Assembly (NCBI GenBank): GCA_013398955.1 | Contig: VWPU01011651.1 | Location: forward strand, 1 to 64,000 | Direction: 5' to 3' | DNA: 64,000 bases | Source: Callaeas wilsoni | Taxonomy: Eukaryota > Chordata > Aves > Passeriformes > Callaeidae | Shown: positions 20,112-33,440 of the stretch, piece by piece | Position numbering within the stretch: position 1 is the first letter of the stretch | How the letters are laid out: each line of letters begins with the position of its first letter | Translations under genes and position numbers: made by a program | Notes under the pieces: generated by a model | Told to the model about the DNA's origin: nothing | What the model saw: only the letters and a program-made list of their open reading frames with translations | Databases searched by the model: none

Positions 20112-23100
20112 TGCTAAGAATAATACCAAAGGGCTGAAACACAGAGAAACTGAAGCACCTGCTGATACTTTACTCATGTATCTTCTATCCTTTCCTAACT
20201 GTCCTCTGCACTGCTGCTATTTCTCTGCCTGGGGGAGAGTCCTTAAAACTGAATTACTTGGTTGTGCATAAATTCAGTTTTCCTGCTAGTGAATATGAGG
20301 AGGAGTAGAAACCTTTTCTGCTGCTGGGCAAATTGCACATTGCCAATAGTAATTTTTCCCTCAGTACTCACAGTACTACTCTTTCTCTTAACATAATTGT
20401 CAGTATGACAGAAATGGTTTTGGTGCCCTTCACAATCTGGGGGAGTTGAATGGGAACAGTCAGAGGTCTGTTGTAACACACACAGGCAAATGCAATTCCA
20501 AAAGGTCAAGTTTATGGGCACTTACTCAGGGTCCTACTCTTATTGGGAATGTTTCTATTGTACTGAGCAATTGAACCTATTTTGGGTCTTCTGTGTGCTT
20601 GCTATTACTTTATTTTCATATTGGTTTTGAGATTAGGTAGATCTGACGCTCAGCTTCCTATTTTTGAAGACCTGACCATGCATAGCATTTTTATATCAAG
20701 GATAAAGGAACTGCCAGTCCTCCTTGCAAGACCTCTGGGTCAGGAAGTTGATGAAGGAACTGTGTTTCATTGTTCGGCTGCTGGACGGGGGGCCAGCATA
20801 TTTTATTTCTATTGTTTCGTGGAGCTCGCAGAAAGAATCTGTAGAATATAAATGACAAGTAAATGTAAAAAGCATTTTTGGTATTGTTTGCAGCAGATTT
20901 TTTCTCTGTAAAATATGGCCGTGTGTTTACAGCTCTGTATAAGGCATCATTAACAGGTTTCAAGATTCTATTCTCTAATGTGAGTTTAAGCCCTTTTCTT
21001 TTATATCTGAGAAATGCTCTATGATTTTCCTCTTTGCCTTACACCCTCCAAACAGCATGCTCCAAACTCTTCAACCCTCTTTCAGGCAAAGTCTTCCCTC
21101 TGATAACAAAAGCATAAGCCCAAGAGACCATTAACACAATTATTACAGAACTACTCTGGATCTCTGGAGAGATCCCAGGATATAATTTAATGCACTTAAA
21201 TGTTTTTACTCACTTAGTTTCCCAGACTGGTCTCAATCCCTGGTTGGGGGCTATTCAAGTTAAAGATGCTATTTGTCTAAAGTCCTAGCCTTGGCTGAGC
21301 AGACTAAAGCAGGAACCTCCAAATTCTTTCAGCATGGATTGTGACTGCTGCCCAAATGCTTTGTTATTTCATATAGAGGTATCAGAATGTTGTGTGTCCT
21401 CTTGAAACTAATTCCTCAACAGAGTTTGACTCTTATGTACCAGGCCATTTCCCCATGTGGTAGAACAGAGCTACCATCTGATCCTGGTTTCACTTATAGG
21501 CATCTGTTCTTCCTTTTGTTTTTCTTTCATTTCTACATGTATTTGTCTGGCATTACCAGAAGAGGAACATATTTTCTCAGTGGCTTTTCAAAATACAGAA
21601 GCTGTATGCTTATATAAAGTAGTAAATTTATCTTGTCCAAGCTGACAAGTGCATTTTTTTGTATCTCGTGGTTTTGTGTGCATTCGGCTGTCAAGCAAGA
21701 AAATTGCAGAGCCCTTAAGTTGCAATAAAGATGTTTCTGAAGTGTCTCTTTGCCTGACAGAGCAGATGTTGAATCCTGGTCTGACCCTGTCAATTAAGTG
21801 AGCCAGGTGGCTCCTCACTTTGTTTACAGCTTAATACCACCAGCTAACACCAAATCAGTCTGTTTTATTTGGCACTATGAGTGTGAATTTTCAGGAGCAC
21901 AGGAGAAATGATCCCTGCTGACCGGGAGTGTTGGTGTAGAGGCAAGTTTTGGGATCTCTTTTTTCTAAGTGGGTAGTAGGAGAAATAAAAATATATATTC
22001 TTTATACAAAATATTATCCCAAAAGGTGTAATGTGGGCTCTTGATGTTGGCTTTTTAGCTCTCTAGACTGGCTCACAACTGATGCAAGGGCCTAGGTCTC
22101 CTCAAGGAATTCAGGATTTTGTCTCTGAAGAAGTTTATCCAAAGTGTGGACTACAGGGGCAACTTCTTGTGATTCCATTTGGCAAGGAAAACTACAATCC
22201 TCCGTGAACAATGTCACCTCAAACAATAAATTTGGCTGAAATATAAAAGCAGAAGGATAAATACTTCCTGTGTAGATACACAGCTACCTCTTGTCAAAAC
22301 TGATTAGAAGACTCATGGTGGCTTTAGTATTCATTGGATCAAGTCTGATGACCTGTTGCCTGACTCTGTTTTGTCCAAAGTTATTGCCAACGACTCCCTC
22401 ATGAAAAGCTTTAGGAAAATATTGTCAGATTGTGGAGTCAGGTCAGATGCATATGAACTTTTTACTAAAGTTTGTTCTGAGAAGGCTTTATCCAAAGCTT
22501 GTCTCTTTTGTCCCTCTTGTTCTGTTGAGGGGAAAACCTACTTACACAGTCTTTTTTTACCTCAGTTGTTATTAGCTGTAAGCAGTTATCTTCACTGTAG
22601 ATAACTGCTCTGCAGGACTCATTTTTTTTAACTGCTGTTGGGGAGCAAAGAGAGCTCCCTGTTGACAGGAGCAAGGATGTTGGTTCCAATCCCTGTATGC
22701 CTGTGGTTAGAGTAGCCTTCAGTATTATCAGATTCACAGCAGCCATTGGATAATCTACTTTGGTTTTGAACACATAACTGTTCCATCATGCTTTGCCTTC
22801 TGATCTTGGAGCAGGGCTGTCGGTACAGAAGGAATTTCCAGAAATTACTTCTGTTTTCAGTGTCTCGGTGGTGAGATCTCGGCTAGAAAAGTTCAGTATT
22901 TGGATATGGATTTGTTCATGTTGTCATTCAACCTTTGTGCTGACATCTGTTTGTGTGTTTCAGATGTACTGACTGTGAATATCTTCAAGTGTGAGGGATT
23001 TAATTCCACATTTTCAGGCTGGTGCTCCACAAGGGAGCTAAGGACAGATTTCCTATAGGATAAGCACCTTACACTCACACGGCCATCTGGTCAGGCTCTG

Positions 23101-26100
23101 AACACGTTACCAGAGAAATCAGGTCACTACGTGCCTATGAGCAATCCTCAGATGAACGTGACTGGCCTGGCTTCTGCAGCCTCGCAGCCACAACAGCCTC
23201 GGTTCTCCCAGGAAGCTCTCTCTCGTACCAGCCCAGGTTCTGTCAGACCCTCAGGCTGCATCTGGGATGTTCCTGATTGCTCCCAGGTGCTTATACAGCA
23301 CAGGTACTCGGGGCTGATTCACACCTGGTCTAGGGTGCATTGCAGCCGGAGCGCTCAAAGGTTCCACCACACAAAACTGCCTGTTCGTTAAGCTCCCACC
23401 AGGCACCTGTACAATCATTTAACTCCATTGCTGTGCGCTCCATTTCTGGTAAGTGTGGTGCAGTCACAGCAATGGATACATCCTGCCTAAAGGAACTCTG
23501 AGTGCAAAAGCCAAACAGTAGCAGGGTTTCCCTCAAGCACCTGACGAGCAAGATGCTGCTTAAGTCAGTGAAGAGGAGCACTTTTCAGCTGGGTTTTGTC
23601 ATGTTGTTTTTCTTCAGCACTGATGCCTCAGGGGGCAAAGAGACATATTCCTGACACACCCTTTGGTGCTTGCCTGGTCTCTGAAAATCAAATCTCTGCA
23701 GCATGTGCTTCAAATTGCCTCCCCAGACTGAAGTGCACTGGAAAATGCTGTCTTTGCTAGGTGGGTCTTCCACACAAAGCTTCCTGTTTGCATTGTCCCA
23801 GAACCCTGTGTCCCAGTCAGTGCCAGTTGTGTGGCTGGTCACTGAGCAACGCTGAAACCTGTTTGCATCACAGATCTCTCCCCAGGGGACCAATACGCCT
23901 GTAAAGGAAGATGTTTTCCTCAGAAAAAAAAACGTGTGAAGAAGTCCATCTGTTTACAAATGCTATCAGAGGAGCAGTGAGGTACTTAAAAACAAGATTC
24001 TGTATGAGCTGAGATAATGCAGCAGTGTCTTCAAGCCCCTCTTTAAAGATTTCTTTCTGACTCAGTGGCTTTCCAGTTGTTAACTTCCATTACTTGGGAA
24101 ACAATAAATGATGGTAATTGTCACTGAGCTCTTATCTTGATGTCGTTTGAGTGTGCCAAGGTTAAACAATTCAGCATTTTCCGTTTACTTAGTTAAATAT
24201 ATACCAATATTGCTGCTTTATTCTGCACACATCTTCAGGAGTGTGGTTGATGAAAAGAGAGAAAGCACTATGTGCATGTTGACCTTAACCTCCTAAGCTC
24301 CACCTGATAGTCTTTGAAAGGAACTCCTCTTAAATTTCCATTTAAGTCAAGACTCAGCAGTTTTTAAAACAGATCCTTGAGTCTGAGCAGTAAAGTCAAC
24401 CTGCTCTTCATAATTTTATTATAAAATGTGCTTTGCACTTTTTCCTGTCGCTTGAACAGAACTTTCTATTCCCTTCCTCAGCATTCTTTCCATGGTTTCT
24501 TTTGTTCCTAAACATGTCAAGTCTTCCTCCTTCTCTGTTCTCATTGAACAGAAAATTAATATTTCGTCTCTTGGCATGATGGTCCCCCACTCCTTCTTTG
24601 TCTAGTGGGATCTCAAAAAATTCTGCTGTCTGAATTTCCTCAAGTGCTGAACTACATTAATTAGTCTCCATGAATTTCTGTCCATGACACTGACTGGAGT
24701 GTACATTTTCAAAAAATATATTATAAAATGGTGCTGCATTGCCTTTTTTTTGTTTTCAGCCATTAATTTTGTACCAAAGACACTTACAGGACTTGAACAT
24801 CTCTGTTTCAAGGCACCGTATAATCATCTTAAAGCCACAGTATGAGAGGGGATTTTTCTGCCATTTAATTTGTATTTCAGCATTCACTGCAAAAACTTTG
24901 TATTGTGTAATCTTAGTTAGCAGATATGGAAGTCTTTTCTCGGGTATTTTATTCGTTCCTCAACTTAACATCTATTGTTGAGATTCTTGCTATGTAATTC
25001 TCTTGATTTATCTTATTGATAGATGATTTTTAAAAAAAAGGCAAGTACAGCATTTTGAGATAAAGTACTAGAAAGTGTGGGAGGAGATGGTGAGAGCACA
25101 GTGCTCATAGGTAGAGCTAGTAGGAATGAAGAGCCTATTTTTGGGCTCTCACCAGGTTAAACTACTTGATTTGAGAACCATCACACACACACAGATTGTA
25201 GAAATCTCTCCAGGCAAAGAGTAAATAGATGATGGAAAATATAAGTGGGAATAGAGTGATAGTCCCACGTGTTTTGGAGGTAAATTACTTCAAAGCTGAA
25301 TATTTAATATTCTTGTAATAGAAAATTTGTTGGCACATATCTTGTTTTCTAGGTTAAAGACAAGCACTGCTTTGGTGAAAGGTTGCCTGGATACTCAGGT
25401 TTCCTCTGGACACAGCAATCCAAGGGCAAGGCTGAGGTATGCCCTGGCCAGGTGGATCTCCATACCTTAGCAAGGTTAGTATCATCGTCACTTAGTCCGG
25501 TGTGAGAGCTGCTGAGTTGTGGGATTCCCTTTTGAGAATGGTTTAAGGCACACCCCTGCATTCCCAAGACAGGTCACAGGAAGAGCCCCCTTCAGTCACA
25601 GTGTCTTACACTTACCTGAGTAAAACCCAGGGGCTGCATCAGCCCCTGTGGCCAAAGGGCTGATGTGTCTAGAGCTGATCGCTAGCGAGGGCTTTGGTTC
25701 ACCTGTAGCCTTTGCGTTCATGCCATTCCTGTACTGAACAGCTGCGTTTGGTCAGACACGGCAGTGAAAGGAGCATGGGTCGCTTTCATACATGCCCTGG
25801 TTCAACAAGGCACGTTACAATCTTGAAAGCAGGACATCCACACAGAGATGTCCACGGCACGCACACCAGCCAGGAGATTTATGGGGAGAACACAAGTGTT
25901 TCTTTGCTCTGCCTAAACAAGTCTTGTTATTTTTCTCAGCCACACTGAGTAAACTATAAAATCTTGATTTATTCATTATTCACACCCCAACTCTGAGTTA
26001 TAATTTTTACAGGCAAAACAATGAACAATACTAGTTCTTTCATAAATAACTTGGACTGCCTGTCTGCTGCTAAATGGCATCCCTCACAGAGATCTGTGTC

Positions 26101-26981
26101 ACGCTCCACAGCACCACATCCATCACAGATCATGCTGCTGAAGTGAATGTAGGCTATCTAAATATACCTGGACTAGGTAAAGGGACTATTTGTTCATTTT
26201 CTATCCCTGTCAAAAGAAAACGAGGAGAGTGATTCGTAGCGCCAAAGAAGCAAAGTTACTGAATTGTAAATGGATTTTGCAGTGGTCTTTAAAAGCCTCT
26301 AAGCTAGTAAAATGGATAGCAGGAACTTTAATTACTTAGCAGCTGCAGAAAATGTTCCCCTTTCCTCAGTTACCTGCAGCACCTTTTTTTGCAAATGCTA
26401 TAAAACACTTTTTGGCAGACTAAAACCAGGAGAAGCTGTATCTGAGATGAAGTTACTTCTTTTTCCAGGAATTCCCCAAACCTCTACTGCCACTTGCAGA
26501 GAATGACAATAAATCATGATAAATCATGCAGGCAAATGCTCTGAGATTTTTGGTATGTAGACGAGCATTTTTTTCTGATGGGATGAAAGTACCATCTCTT
26601 TACTTGTATGGAAAAAATTCCCACCAGATTTTGTTGGGAAAGCACCTTGTTGTCTGTTTTAAAGCCACTGTGGATATGCTAAAATTGGTAGATATTTGGT
26701 GTCTGCTCTCCCTCTGTTTTCCTGACATTGTAATTTATTAATTCCTTTGAAGAGAAGGACATCATGGCTGAGTGTTTCTGTTCTTGTTATCCAAAATAGG
26801 GGAGGTTCAAATCCAAGGGGTTCAAACTGATGTAAAGCTTATAGTCACCTCTCTAGATCTTGGTTTTGCTTTCCATGAATGAGGAATGTTTTCCTTCTGC
26901 TTTGTGAGTGTATCTTCCTGAATCGGTTGAGTTACAAAGTCTTTTTCATGCTATGTGTTTTATCAGACTAAATTTTTTCTG

Positions 26982-27150
26982 ATGAGGCTGGTGAAATACT
27001 GGCACGGGCTGCCTTGAGAAGCTGTGGATGCCCTGTCCTTGGAAACATTCAGGAGCAACCTGCTCTAGTTGAAGATGTCCTTGCTCTTTGCAGGGGTTTG
27101 GACTAGATGAGCTTTAAAGGTCCCTTCCAACACAAACCATTCTATGATAC
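26982..27150 (+). mobile_element. CR1 LINE 3'-end fragment
   Basis: The sequence from gaggctggtgaaatactggc to gtcccttccaac...cattctatgat follows the well-known 3' terminal region of chicken-repeat-1 LINEs (ggactagatgagctttaaagg, then the TCTATGAT terminus). CR1 is the dominant avian LINE. It is 5'-truncated, as most copies are, with no coding content. Confidence 0.9.
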
Positions 27151-30100
27151 TACCCAGGTTTCACCATTCTCCTGCACGCTGCTGAGGTTTAGCACAGCTG
27201 CTTAGTGGAGCTGCAATATAGAAAAGGATGTGTAGACAGCTGAGTTACAACTCATGCTGTTCTTTAAATTCCTTAAACCAAACAGTGCAGTGTCACTTTC
27301 AGCCTGGAATTACTGAGCTAAGAGAGGTTTGTAAATTTGACCAGGATCACTAATGATTACATCACTATCTTTTGATTACTTTTATGTGAATTTAATGATC
27401 TTGGGCTGACTATTTATAGACTGTCTGTGCTAGATATGAAAACTGAACTTAGACCCCCATGTGTCAGAACTGTAACAATGAGCTCATTTTCCTTTTCGAA
27501 TGTAAATTCATTCAATTAATAGCAAGAGAATAACAGTGAGAGGAAGAAAGAGGTGTTTATTTGCTTGCATTTTAATGTGTCATGACTACCAAAACTTCCA
27601 TGTCATTGTAACAAATTTGCATAGCTCAAGTGATGAGAGTAGGCTGTGGAGAGATGCATAAACTCTCATTTAGGAGGTGGCATATTTGTTCTGGCAACAG
27701 AGAGGATCAGAGTTTGGTGACAATGGCCAAAAGGACTGAAGCACGCATCTCTGATTAGATTTAACCACCAAAACATAGGACTGATTCTCTTTTGTAGTTC
27801 CTACTGAGCAATGTTTGACCTATTTCAAGTCTATTTCTCTCCCATAGCTGGTAATTCAAAATGTAGAGGTGGACATTGAAGACTTCTGAGGGACTTTAGT
27901 CTTTTCTCTCCTGCCAACAAACTGGCCCAAGTTCTTGCAGATTCCCCAGTTCCTATAGTTTCTCCCAGCAACCAGACAGAAGGTATGTGCTAAGAAAATG
28001 TAAAATCTAGGTCGTGTAAAATTCTTCACCACCAAAACCAGTCACCTGAAATGTCATCAACAGCTGTTCCTGGATTTCCAGCATCATCTGGATTCTGTAT
28101 TAATGGAAATTGATGGAGAGCGATGATATGCCCCAGTACAAATCATCTCTCAGTCCTTTGCAGGGAGATTTTGAGGGGGGAGGAATGATGTTGTTTGGGC
28201 AGGCAGGAGTGGTTTTTTGGTTTCTGGTGGGAGCTGTGCGTTTAACTGTGTCTCAGCTCTGGTGAAACAGGAGTGCTATGACCCCTACCAGGCACGAGCC
28301 AGGGAGCAAACACCCGGGCAACAAGTGTGATCATTACATCTACATTACCTCAGCATGTCCTGCTGCTCTAAAGGTGTTTGGAAATCAGCTTAGACAATTC
28401 TTGCTCACACTGTGCTGTGGGATTTGCTCGTGAGCTGAACCTTTGCTGTGCAAGGGACAGCCCAGCTGGGGCCAGGGTTGTTAGGATGTCTCTCTTACCA
28501 ATGGTGTATGTCAGAGCCCCATAGCCCCATCCTGCCCCCCTTCCTTTTTTTCAAGCTAAAAAAAGAACTTTCTAATCACTTTCAAAGATGTGAGAATAGG
28601 GAGAGTTTTGAGAAAATTTGACTGAGGCTCCACTTCTCTCCTTCATGGAACTGCATGAGGAATTGTGAGTGAAGTGTGCTGTGTTATCAGTGGTAAGTCC
28701 CACAGCCCCTTTTAGCATGTGATTTACAAAGAGAAGGCCACAGTGTGATTTGGTGTCTTTCTGTGCATGCTGAGGTTTACATAAAGTGTACAGCCCTTTC
28801 TATGTTGAATTTATTTGCATGCACAAATGTGCACACAAAAAATGCTGAATACTCCTCTCCAAGGTAATGCCTAATATCACATACACCCAGAATTCAAGGA
28901 CAAGCATATAAAAAAAGTAGCTTGAACTGTTGTTATATGAGTGTGAACTTTATTACCTATCAATACTGTCCAGAGCCTAGAACAGAGGAGAATGGAAACA
29001 TAAAATCTGAAGACAGTACATAGTTATTAAAAAGCAAAGCAGGGCAGTGGAAAATAATATCTGTTATTTCTAGTCTTTTATTTTTCTCACCATTTTTAAA
29101 TTGCAAATGCATGTAAGCATCCAAAAACTGATTGAAATGCAACACATGGAAACCTCCCATTTATATGCCAAGCAGGCATTCCCCAGGTGGGCAGGTGTAA
29201 TGTGATCACCCTGAGGTGGAAGGGCCACCCACGATGTGGAAAGAGTCATTTCTCTCCATGCCAGCTCAGTCCGTGCCCTCTGCTCAGCCTGCCAGCACGG
29301 GTGGCAGCAGGTGCCAGCTGGGATTCCAGTGGCACAACGGGACCCTCACTCCCTCGGCTCTGAACTGGCCTCCTCCTGCCTCCACCCCTAGCTTCGGGTG
29401 GCATTGCTGTGTAGAGTGAGGGGCTGTGCTCCTGGGGCAGTTTAGGTGCCATTTTATGTTGGCATCTGCTGCCAGTTCTAGTCTGGCCGACATTTCAGGC
29501 TGTGCTTTGGGGCTGGGCTCAAGAACAGCTGTCTTTGTGGGGCCCACAATTCCCCCATTCGGGGCTGTGTAAACAGAAAAGGTGCAGCCCTTGGTAGTGG
29601 TGAAAGCCCCTTTCTTGTCAGCCATGCTTGATTAAGGAGGATTACTGTCCTTAGGCTTAAGGTTTAGGGGTAAAAAAGTGGACATGGTGGGGCCCAGGTT
29701 CTTCCAAGATTCTCAAAGAGATGAGAGATAACAGGGCAGGAGCTGGCAGGGCCGTGTGTGTGACTGGTTTTGTGTCTGGCCCCTGTGCCCAGCAACAATC
29801 TAGTTTCATATTGGGAAGTAGCTTTGTCTTGGGGGAAGAAAAGCCTCCATGGCTCAGGGCATCCCAGGGGGCTTCGCAATGCTGAGTCCAGCAGTGACAA
29901 CCATGCTGCACTGGCCCCAGTACACCCCAGCTGTGTTCAGAGGGCAGGAAGTGTGAAAAATATTCATTGCATTATTGTAGCACCCTTCAATATTTAAACT
30001 TCTTTTGTATAAAAATTCAGGTTGTCTAACAAGCTCCAGTAGATACTGCTAATCAGTGACCCAAACCCAGAAATTCTGTTCTGAAGACATTGAATCTTTT

Positions 30101-30158
30101 CTGGATGTTTTTCATACTGAATAGTAAACAAAACCCTGGGGAACCAGTTGGTTCAATT

Positions 30159-30193
30159 CAGATGGGTATATTTGAGATCAGATGGGTATATTT
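30159..30193. repeat. Two-copy tandem, 20-bp period
   Basis: The 15-mer cagatgggtatattt occurs at 30159-30173 and again at 30179-30193. It is a local duplication without further copies. Confidence 0.85.
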
Positions 30194-31034
30194 CATTCTT
30201 CTTTTATGTTTCTTGCTACTCAGTATGCTAAAAATGTATGAAATAGAAAGTTTCTTCTACATAGAGGGAGGGATCCTTCCATTCCCAAAAATGTTGGGAC
30301 AGAAGGTGCTGCTTTCCTGAAACCCCCTCCTGCCCCTTTTCTTCCAAAGGAGAAAATTCATCAAAATAAGCCTGGATCCATGAGCTGTGTTGGTTTTGAT
30401 CAAAGCATATTTTCTGACAGAAAAAATACTCTGTTGAATGTTGCTGTGTTAGGTATGGATCTGACTGTGCATAGACACATATTAGCTAGGTTTTCAAACT
30501 GTAAGGGGATTAAGAGCTCAAACTCATTGAAATTCAGGAGGGAGACATTTTGCTTCCTTGGAGATGCAGGCCCTAGAGATTCAGATCCCCAGGGGATGCA
30601 ACCAGGGGAACAGACAGCTATTAACTTTGACAAGAGCTCTCCATCACTTGTTCTAGGAAAACATTCTGCAGAAAAAAAAGTGTGTTGTTAGTTCTGGGTT
30701 GAGGAGGCAGATGAGACGACATTTAGGTGCTATTTAAGTTTTCTTTTGGGCACCATCCAGGTCTATTTCTGTGATTTTATCAGTGGTTTAATACTACTTT
30801 TGACAGAGGTGGGATGATTAAATCTGCAACAGAGACTAAATTTATACCCATCTTCTATATGTGTATCTACTCCCACACAGTTTTCAGCTTTGGATCCCCA
30901 TATCATGAATTTAAATGCACTAAAAATACATTTGTTTTTCATAGTCGCCTGCTGCAGGTTTCCCTGAGCTTTACAGGCCACTGCTGCAGTCACAGATTGG
31001 TTCAACATGGAGCTTTTGTAAATAGTGCTCTACA

Positions 31035-31300
31035 GGAATAGTCATACAGAGTCAGAACAAAGGTCTGATCCTGCAGGAGATGGTCAGAAAGAGATCAAGA
31101 TGTCAGAGCCTTCCCCTGGTTTAACTTCCCAGCTTCTGGCAGGTGGTAATGTAGTGCTGAACTGAACCAGGGTTTGCATCTCTCTCATCACATTTGTTAG
31201 TCATCAGTGAACCCAGTCTTCATTATTTTGTCTGATCCATTTGCAGCCTTTTTTAGTCTTTTGCTCTCTGTACCGTTCTCTAGCAAGTTCCATTATGGGT
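31035..31300 (+). repeat. Probable ancient amniote interspersed repeat (CR1/L3-like)
   Basis: Phrases such as agaacaaaggtctgatcctg, cttcccctggttta...cccagcttctggcag and the following catcagtga...tttttttagtctttt-type segment recall an old repeat consensus shared by birds, turtles and mammals. Divergence is high and the family name is uncertain. Confidence 0.35.
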
Positions 31301-32454
31301 GAAGAGTTTTGTTAATATTGGCCCAAGAGTTTTGGTTTTCTCCTTCTGAGAGCCTTGCAGTTGATCTGTTCTGCAGGCAGAGGTGTCCTGCCAGCAGCAC
31401 TGTAGATCCCATGGGATCCGCAGGCGCACACAGCATGGGAGCAGCACAGCACCGTGACTGCAGCAAAGGCCTCTCCCATGGAGGCCTTGCTCCCCTGCAA
31501 GGTCAGGGTAAGGTACCCTGTAAATGTGTGACAGGATCTAACTGCCAGCTTCTTCTGTAGGAAAAATACATAGGAGCTGCCAGCCTGTCCCTCCACTCCG
31601 CGAGTGACAAAGGCTATCCCTGGAGCGCTGCCCATCTTCAGCTCTGCACCCCGCAGGCCAAGGCTGGGAGGGGACACTCGGTCTGTGGGTTTGTCTAGGG
31701 AACCACGACCTGCTCCCTTCTGAAACTTTAGCAAACAATGATAAAACGTGTGGATGACTGGGGCAGCCAAAGACCTCCGCTGGTGCCCTGTGCGAAGCCG
31801 CTTCCTCGCTCTGCACCTGATTTCAGCGTTCCCACTGCGTGTGCCCACCTCACCTGTGCCACTGCAGCCACCCAACAAGGGTCACTGCCAGGCAGCGTGT
31901 GCAGCTTCTGCCAGTTTTTAAAGCACCGTGATGGGGAACCCTTTGATTATTCCTTAGACATTTCTTTCACTCTGGCTGTTAATTAAATAACCCAGAAAAC
32001 TCCATTAACACTTCGTTAAAGGGGAAGCGCTTTGCCACAGGTCAGGTGTAAACAGCTCAGCTCCAATGTAAACATGTCCGTGCTTGGCAGCCAAGGACTG
32101 CAGTGTGGATGCTGAAATGCTGTTAGCAGGGAAATTTTCTCTTCTTGCATTCATTCTGTGAGAACTTTTCCTTTGCTGTGTAAGCTATGTAAACAATCGA
32201 TAGGGTTTTTGTACATAGCATTCATATCTGGTATCTTCTGACCTTGTGTACAATAAAAAAAAAAAAAACATTTCTAAGTGAGTGTCTGAGATTTTGACCA
32301 ATCACCCTAAGAAAAGTGTAAGCACTGTTCAATTGCTTTATAGAACTAGAATATATAAATGGTATTGTAAATTTAATAAATAATTCATCTTCCTCGCTCT
32401 GACTCCTGCCTCGCTGCATCTCTGAACCCCTGCTTGGAAGCCCACACTGCAGAG

Positions 32455-32580
32455 TCACAGTCACAGAATCGTCTGAGCTGGAAGGGACCACGAGGGTCAT
32501 TGAGTCCCGTACTGTCACTGATGGAGCTCCTTTCAAGCAGGTTTATCTGTGAACATCCCCCCAGGGTGGCTGATTTTTAA
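32455..32580 (-). mobile_element. CR1 LINE fragment, reverse orientation
   Basis: The run gtcacagaatcgtctgagct followed by ggaagggaccacgagggtca is the reverse complement of the CR1 3' end (cagaatc, ggaagggacc). It is diverged and short. Confidence 0.75.
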
Positions 32581-33158
32581 CCATATAGTCAATTGGAATA
32601 TAGCTATTTCTAGTTAGTGCAAACACCTTCTGTATGTCAAAACAAGCAATTAAAAAAAGCCGCTGTGTAAACTTTTTCGATGTGTTGATGGTTAAACACA
32701 CTTTTTAGTATGCTGAAAATTGCCTGCTGAAAGTAAAAGATGCTTTCAGCAATTCACGCAGTTTAAGAATTAAATGATCAGGCCAACTCATAAAAACAAC
32801 ATTTTGACTTCTGCATTTTTAATATGCAACATTGTGTATTTTTTTGCTATCATAAATGTTTTCTTTAAAATGGTAACAATCATTTCTATTGTTTTTGCTA
32901 ATATTAGATTTTCTTCTTTTGTAGTTTTTCAAGATTACTAAAGCTAAAATAAAAATAAAATTCTCTTAGCTCTCAAAAACAGAGAATTGGCTTAGAGAAT
33001 TAAAGATAGAGTTCAGAAAGAAAACAAATTTCTGCTTTACCTTCTCCCTGACTTGTGTGTTTGGACACCACAAATACAGTACCAACAGCAAAACATGAGA
33101 GTTACACTGATTCCTCCAAATCTTGTCTCAGAGATGAGTCCCACAGCTCCCTGCAAAG

Positions 33159-33174
33159 TAATTGGTCTAATTAG
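33159..33174. promoter_or_regulatory. Paired homeodomain-type sites upstream of CDHR1
   Basis: TAATTG (33159-33164) and the palindrome CTAATTAG (33167-33174) lie about 205 bases before the CDHR1 start codon. Photoreceptor promoters are typically driven by homeodomain proteins (CRX/OTX, RAX, VSX), and TAATTA cores resemble the PCE-1/Ret-1 type element. This is an inference from motif and position only. Confidence 0.35.
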
Positions 33175-33379
33175 GTGGTAGGAAGGAGCTTCTTTAAATT
33201 CCTCAGAAATTAAGACGTGTCATCCGCTTAACATCTTAGCATCTGTTACTGCCTCTTCCACATTTCTCTGCTACATCAGTTTGAAGGGCACTTTCCTGGA
33301 CATTTCAGAGAGAAAAAGAAAAAAAAAACCAAAACCAAGCTCTTAAAACACGGAAGAAGTTGGCTCTTTCTTCAGTGGG

Positions 33380-33440
33380 ATGAAGCATGTAAGGCATTTC
33401 AGTCCCTCCTTATTTCTCAGTTTGGTGCATGTTTGCCTGG
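33380..33440 (+). CDS. CDHR1: CDHR1 exon 1 (signal peptide)
   Basis: The ATG at 33380 has G at -3. The frame reads [20 protein letters not shown], a hydrophobic signal sequence, and ends in phase 1 at donor gtgagt. It was found by requiring a phase-1 exon before exon 2; the junction reads VQANYAPYF, matching the mature start of the family. Confidence 0.85.

Larger units (their letters stand above)
20112..33379. other. Intergenic, GPR15LG to CDHR1
   Basis: No gene is identified across 13 kb. Recognised contents are a CR1 3' end (26982-27150), an older CR1-like or amniote repeat fragment (31035-31300), a reverse CR1 scrap (32455-32580), a GC-richer block (31380-31900) and a short 20-bp-period tandem (30159-30193). 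Minus-strand frames of 113 codons (29284-29625) and 188 codons (31312-31878) have no recognisable domain. The 3' end presumably contains CDHR1 regulatory DNA. Confidence 0.5.

Noticed and set aside
29284..29625. 113-codon minus-strand frame beginning MADKKGAF
   Set aside because: It lies in a locally GC-rich patch with + frames equally open; there is no family resemblance or splice context.
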